From: Flavobacterium sp. 9R
GTDB taxonomy: Bacteria; Bacteroidota; Bacteroidia; Flavobacteriales; Flavobacteriaceae
Reading direction: 5' to 3'
DNA length: 64,000 nt
Assembly: GCF_902506345.1 (NCBI RefSeq)
Contig: NZ_LR733413.1
Span: forward strand, 2,443,893-2,507,892
Below, piece by piece: positions 63,001 to 64,000 of this stretch. A program made the translations under genes and the position numbers. The notes beneath the pieces are model-generated. The model was not told the origin of the DNA. It saw nothing but the letters and a program-made list of their open reading frames with translations, and searched no databases. How positions within the stretch are numbered: position 1 is the stretch's first letter; each line of letters begins with the position of its first letter.

Positions 63001-64000
63001 ATGATAACAAACCAAAGATTGTTTTTTTTCAACAATTCATTATTGTTAAAAAAAGAATGGCTAGTGGCGTTACTAATCATACTGTTCTCTTCTTATACAG
63101 TATCTGCGCAACAGCTTAATGAAATAAAGGGAATCGTAACGTCTGGCACAGACAACCTCCCTTTGGTAGGAGTGAATGTAGCCTTGAAGGGTGCAAAAGG
63201 AGTAACTTCTACCGGTTTTGACGGAGAGTTTACCATCAAAGCCTCTTCTAATGACGTATTAGTATTCTCATTTGTAGGATTTAAAAACCAAGAGGTACAA
63301 GTAGGATCAAATACGTATTTGAAAGTAACGCTAAGAGAAGATGTAAATTCTCTTAACGAAGTAGTAGTGGTAGGCTACGGAACACAAAAGAAATCCGATT
63401 TAACCGGTGCGGTGAGTGTTGTAAAAATGGAAGATGCCAAAAAAACCGTTACTTATGATGTTGCTAAGATGATGCAAGGTCAAGTAGCTGGTGTTACAGT
63501 ACAATCTTCTGGAGAACCTGGAGGTTTTGTAAACATCAAAATTCGTGGTATCAATTCTTTTAGCAACAACAATCCGTTATTTGTAATAGACGGTATGATC
63601 GTAGACAGTCCTTATGATTTTGCTACTGGCGAGATCGAGTCAATGCAAGTATTAAAAGACGCTTCATCTGCTGCTATCTACGGAGTTAGAGGAGCCAATG
63701 GTGTAGTAATTATTACAACCAAAAAAGGAAAACTAGGCAAACTCGACATTAAATACAAATCATTAATAGGTTTTCAAAATGTAGCCAAAAAATGGTCATT
63801 GACAGATCGATTAGGATACCAAAAAGTTACAAGCGCAGCGGAAGTAAATGCGGGATTAACAATAGCACCAGGTAATGATCCTAATAGCGCCTCTTATATT
63901 AATAACGTAAATACAAACTGGCAAGATGCCGCTTTTGGAACAGGAATCATCGAAAATCACTCATTAACCTTTAATGGTGGTGCCGAAAGTTTAGGATACA
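63001..64000 (+). CDS. susC-like: SusC/RagA-family TonB-dependent transporter (3' end outside window)
   Basis: First about 333 residues of an outer-membrane glycan importer. The start MITNQRLFFFNNS leads to a signal peptide ending TVSAQQ. Then come the carboxypeptidase-D-regulatory-like domain (IKGIVTSGTDNLPLVGVNVALKG), TonB box (LNEVVVVGYGTQKKSDLTGAV), and plug (LFVIDGMIVDSPYDFATGEIESMQVLKDASSAAIYGVRGANGVVIITTKKG). The frame is open to the window end. It opens a further polysaccharide locus; given tkt, tal and the Nudix regulator next to it, a pentose-containing glycan is likely (inference). Confidence 0.94.
   Translation, partial: MITNQRLFFFNNSLLLKKEWLVALLIILFSSYTVSAQQLNEIKGIVTSGTDNLPLVGVNVALKGAKGVTSTGFDGEFTIKASSNDVLVFSFVGFKNQEVQVGSNTYLKVTLREDVNSLNEVVVVGYGTQKKSDLTGAVSVVKMEDAKKTVTYDVAKMMQGQVAGVTVQSSGEPGGFVNIKIRGINSFSNNNPLFVIDGMIVDSPYDFATGEIESMQVLKDASSAAIYGVRGANGVVIITTKKGKLGKLDIKYKSLIGFQNVAKKWSLTDRLGYQKVTSAAEVNAGLTIAPGNDPNSASYINNVNTNWQDAAFGTGIIENHSLTFNGGAESLGY

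Overview
The window is low-GC chromosomal DNA from a member of the Bacteroidota, almost certainly a Flavobacterium or close relative. The evidence is the paired SusC/SusD genes, -7 boxes of the TAnnTTTG type, A-rich start regions instead of strong Shine-Dalgarno sites, a NuoG lacking its molybdopterin-type domain, Nudix-type sugar regulators, and flavobacterial-looking intergenic repeats. All assignments come from reading translated sequence; no database search was run.

Layout. (1) 1-8633: the end of the respiratory complex I operon, nuoG (partial) to nuoN, all forward. A small four-helix-bundle gene sits between nuoM and nuoN, and a hairpin repeat sits between nuoH and nuoI. (2) 8761-10461: a DsbA/FrnE-like thiol oxidoreductase followed by a Gfo/Idh/MocA dehydrogenase. 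(3) 10486-36111, reverse: a 12-gene polysaccharide utilization locus. Xylulokinase and xylose isomerase come first, then SusC, SusD, a probable glycan-binding lipoprotein, and GH2, GH31, GH97, GH39, GH3, GH5 (with BACON domain), a CE20-like esterase and GH95. The set matches fucosylated, acetylated xyloglucan: GH5 cuts the backbone, GH95, GH2 and GH31 remove fucose, galactose and xylose, GH3 removes glucose, and XylA/XylB metabolise the xylose. A Nudix-type regulator is divergent at 36506.

(4) 37326-40334: a patatin-like lipase and a umuC-umuD pair in reversed order, with a palindrome over the promoter. (5) 40439-57474, reverse: a beta-1,4-galactan locus. It has SusC, SusD and a SusE/F-like protein, then galM, two GH53 endo-galactanases, a GH2 beta-galactosidase, galK, galT, galE and a sodium/sugar symporter, so galactan is cut outside, split to galactose, imported, and fed into the Leloir pathway. 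A divergent GntR-type regulator with a sugar-binding-like domain sits at 57735. A 19-bp element occurs at both promoters of this locus, each time exactly 19 nt from the -7 box. (6) 59015-64000: transketolase and transaldolase (forward), a second Nudix-type regulator (reverse), and the start of another susC at 63001. A 20-bp motif is shared by the tkt, regulator and susC promoters, suggesting a pentose-linked regulon that continues past the window.

The most notable observations are the two candidate operator systems, the xylose genes heading the xyloglucan operon, the different hairpins in many of its intercistronic gaps, and the SOS-like palindrome before umuC.
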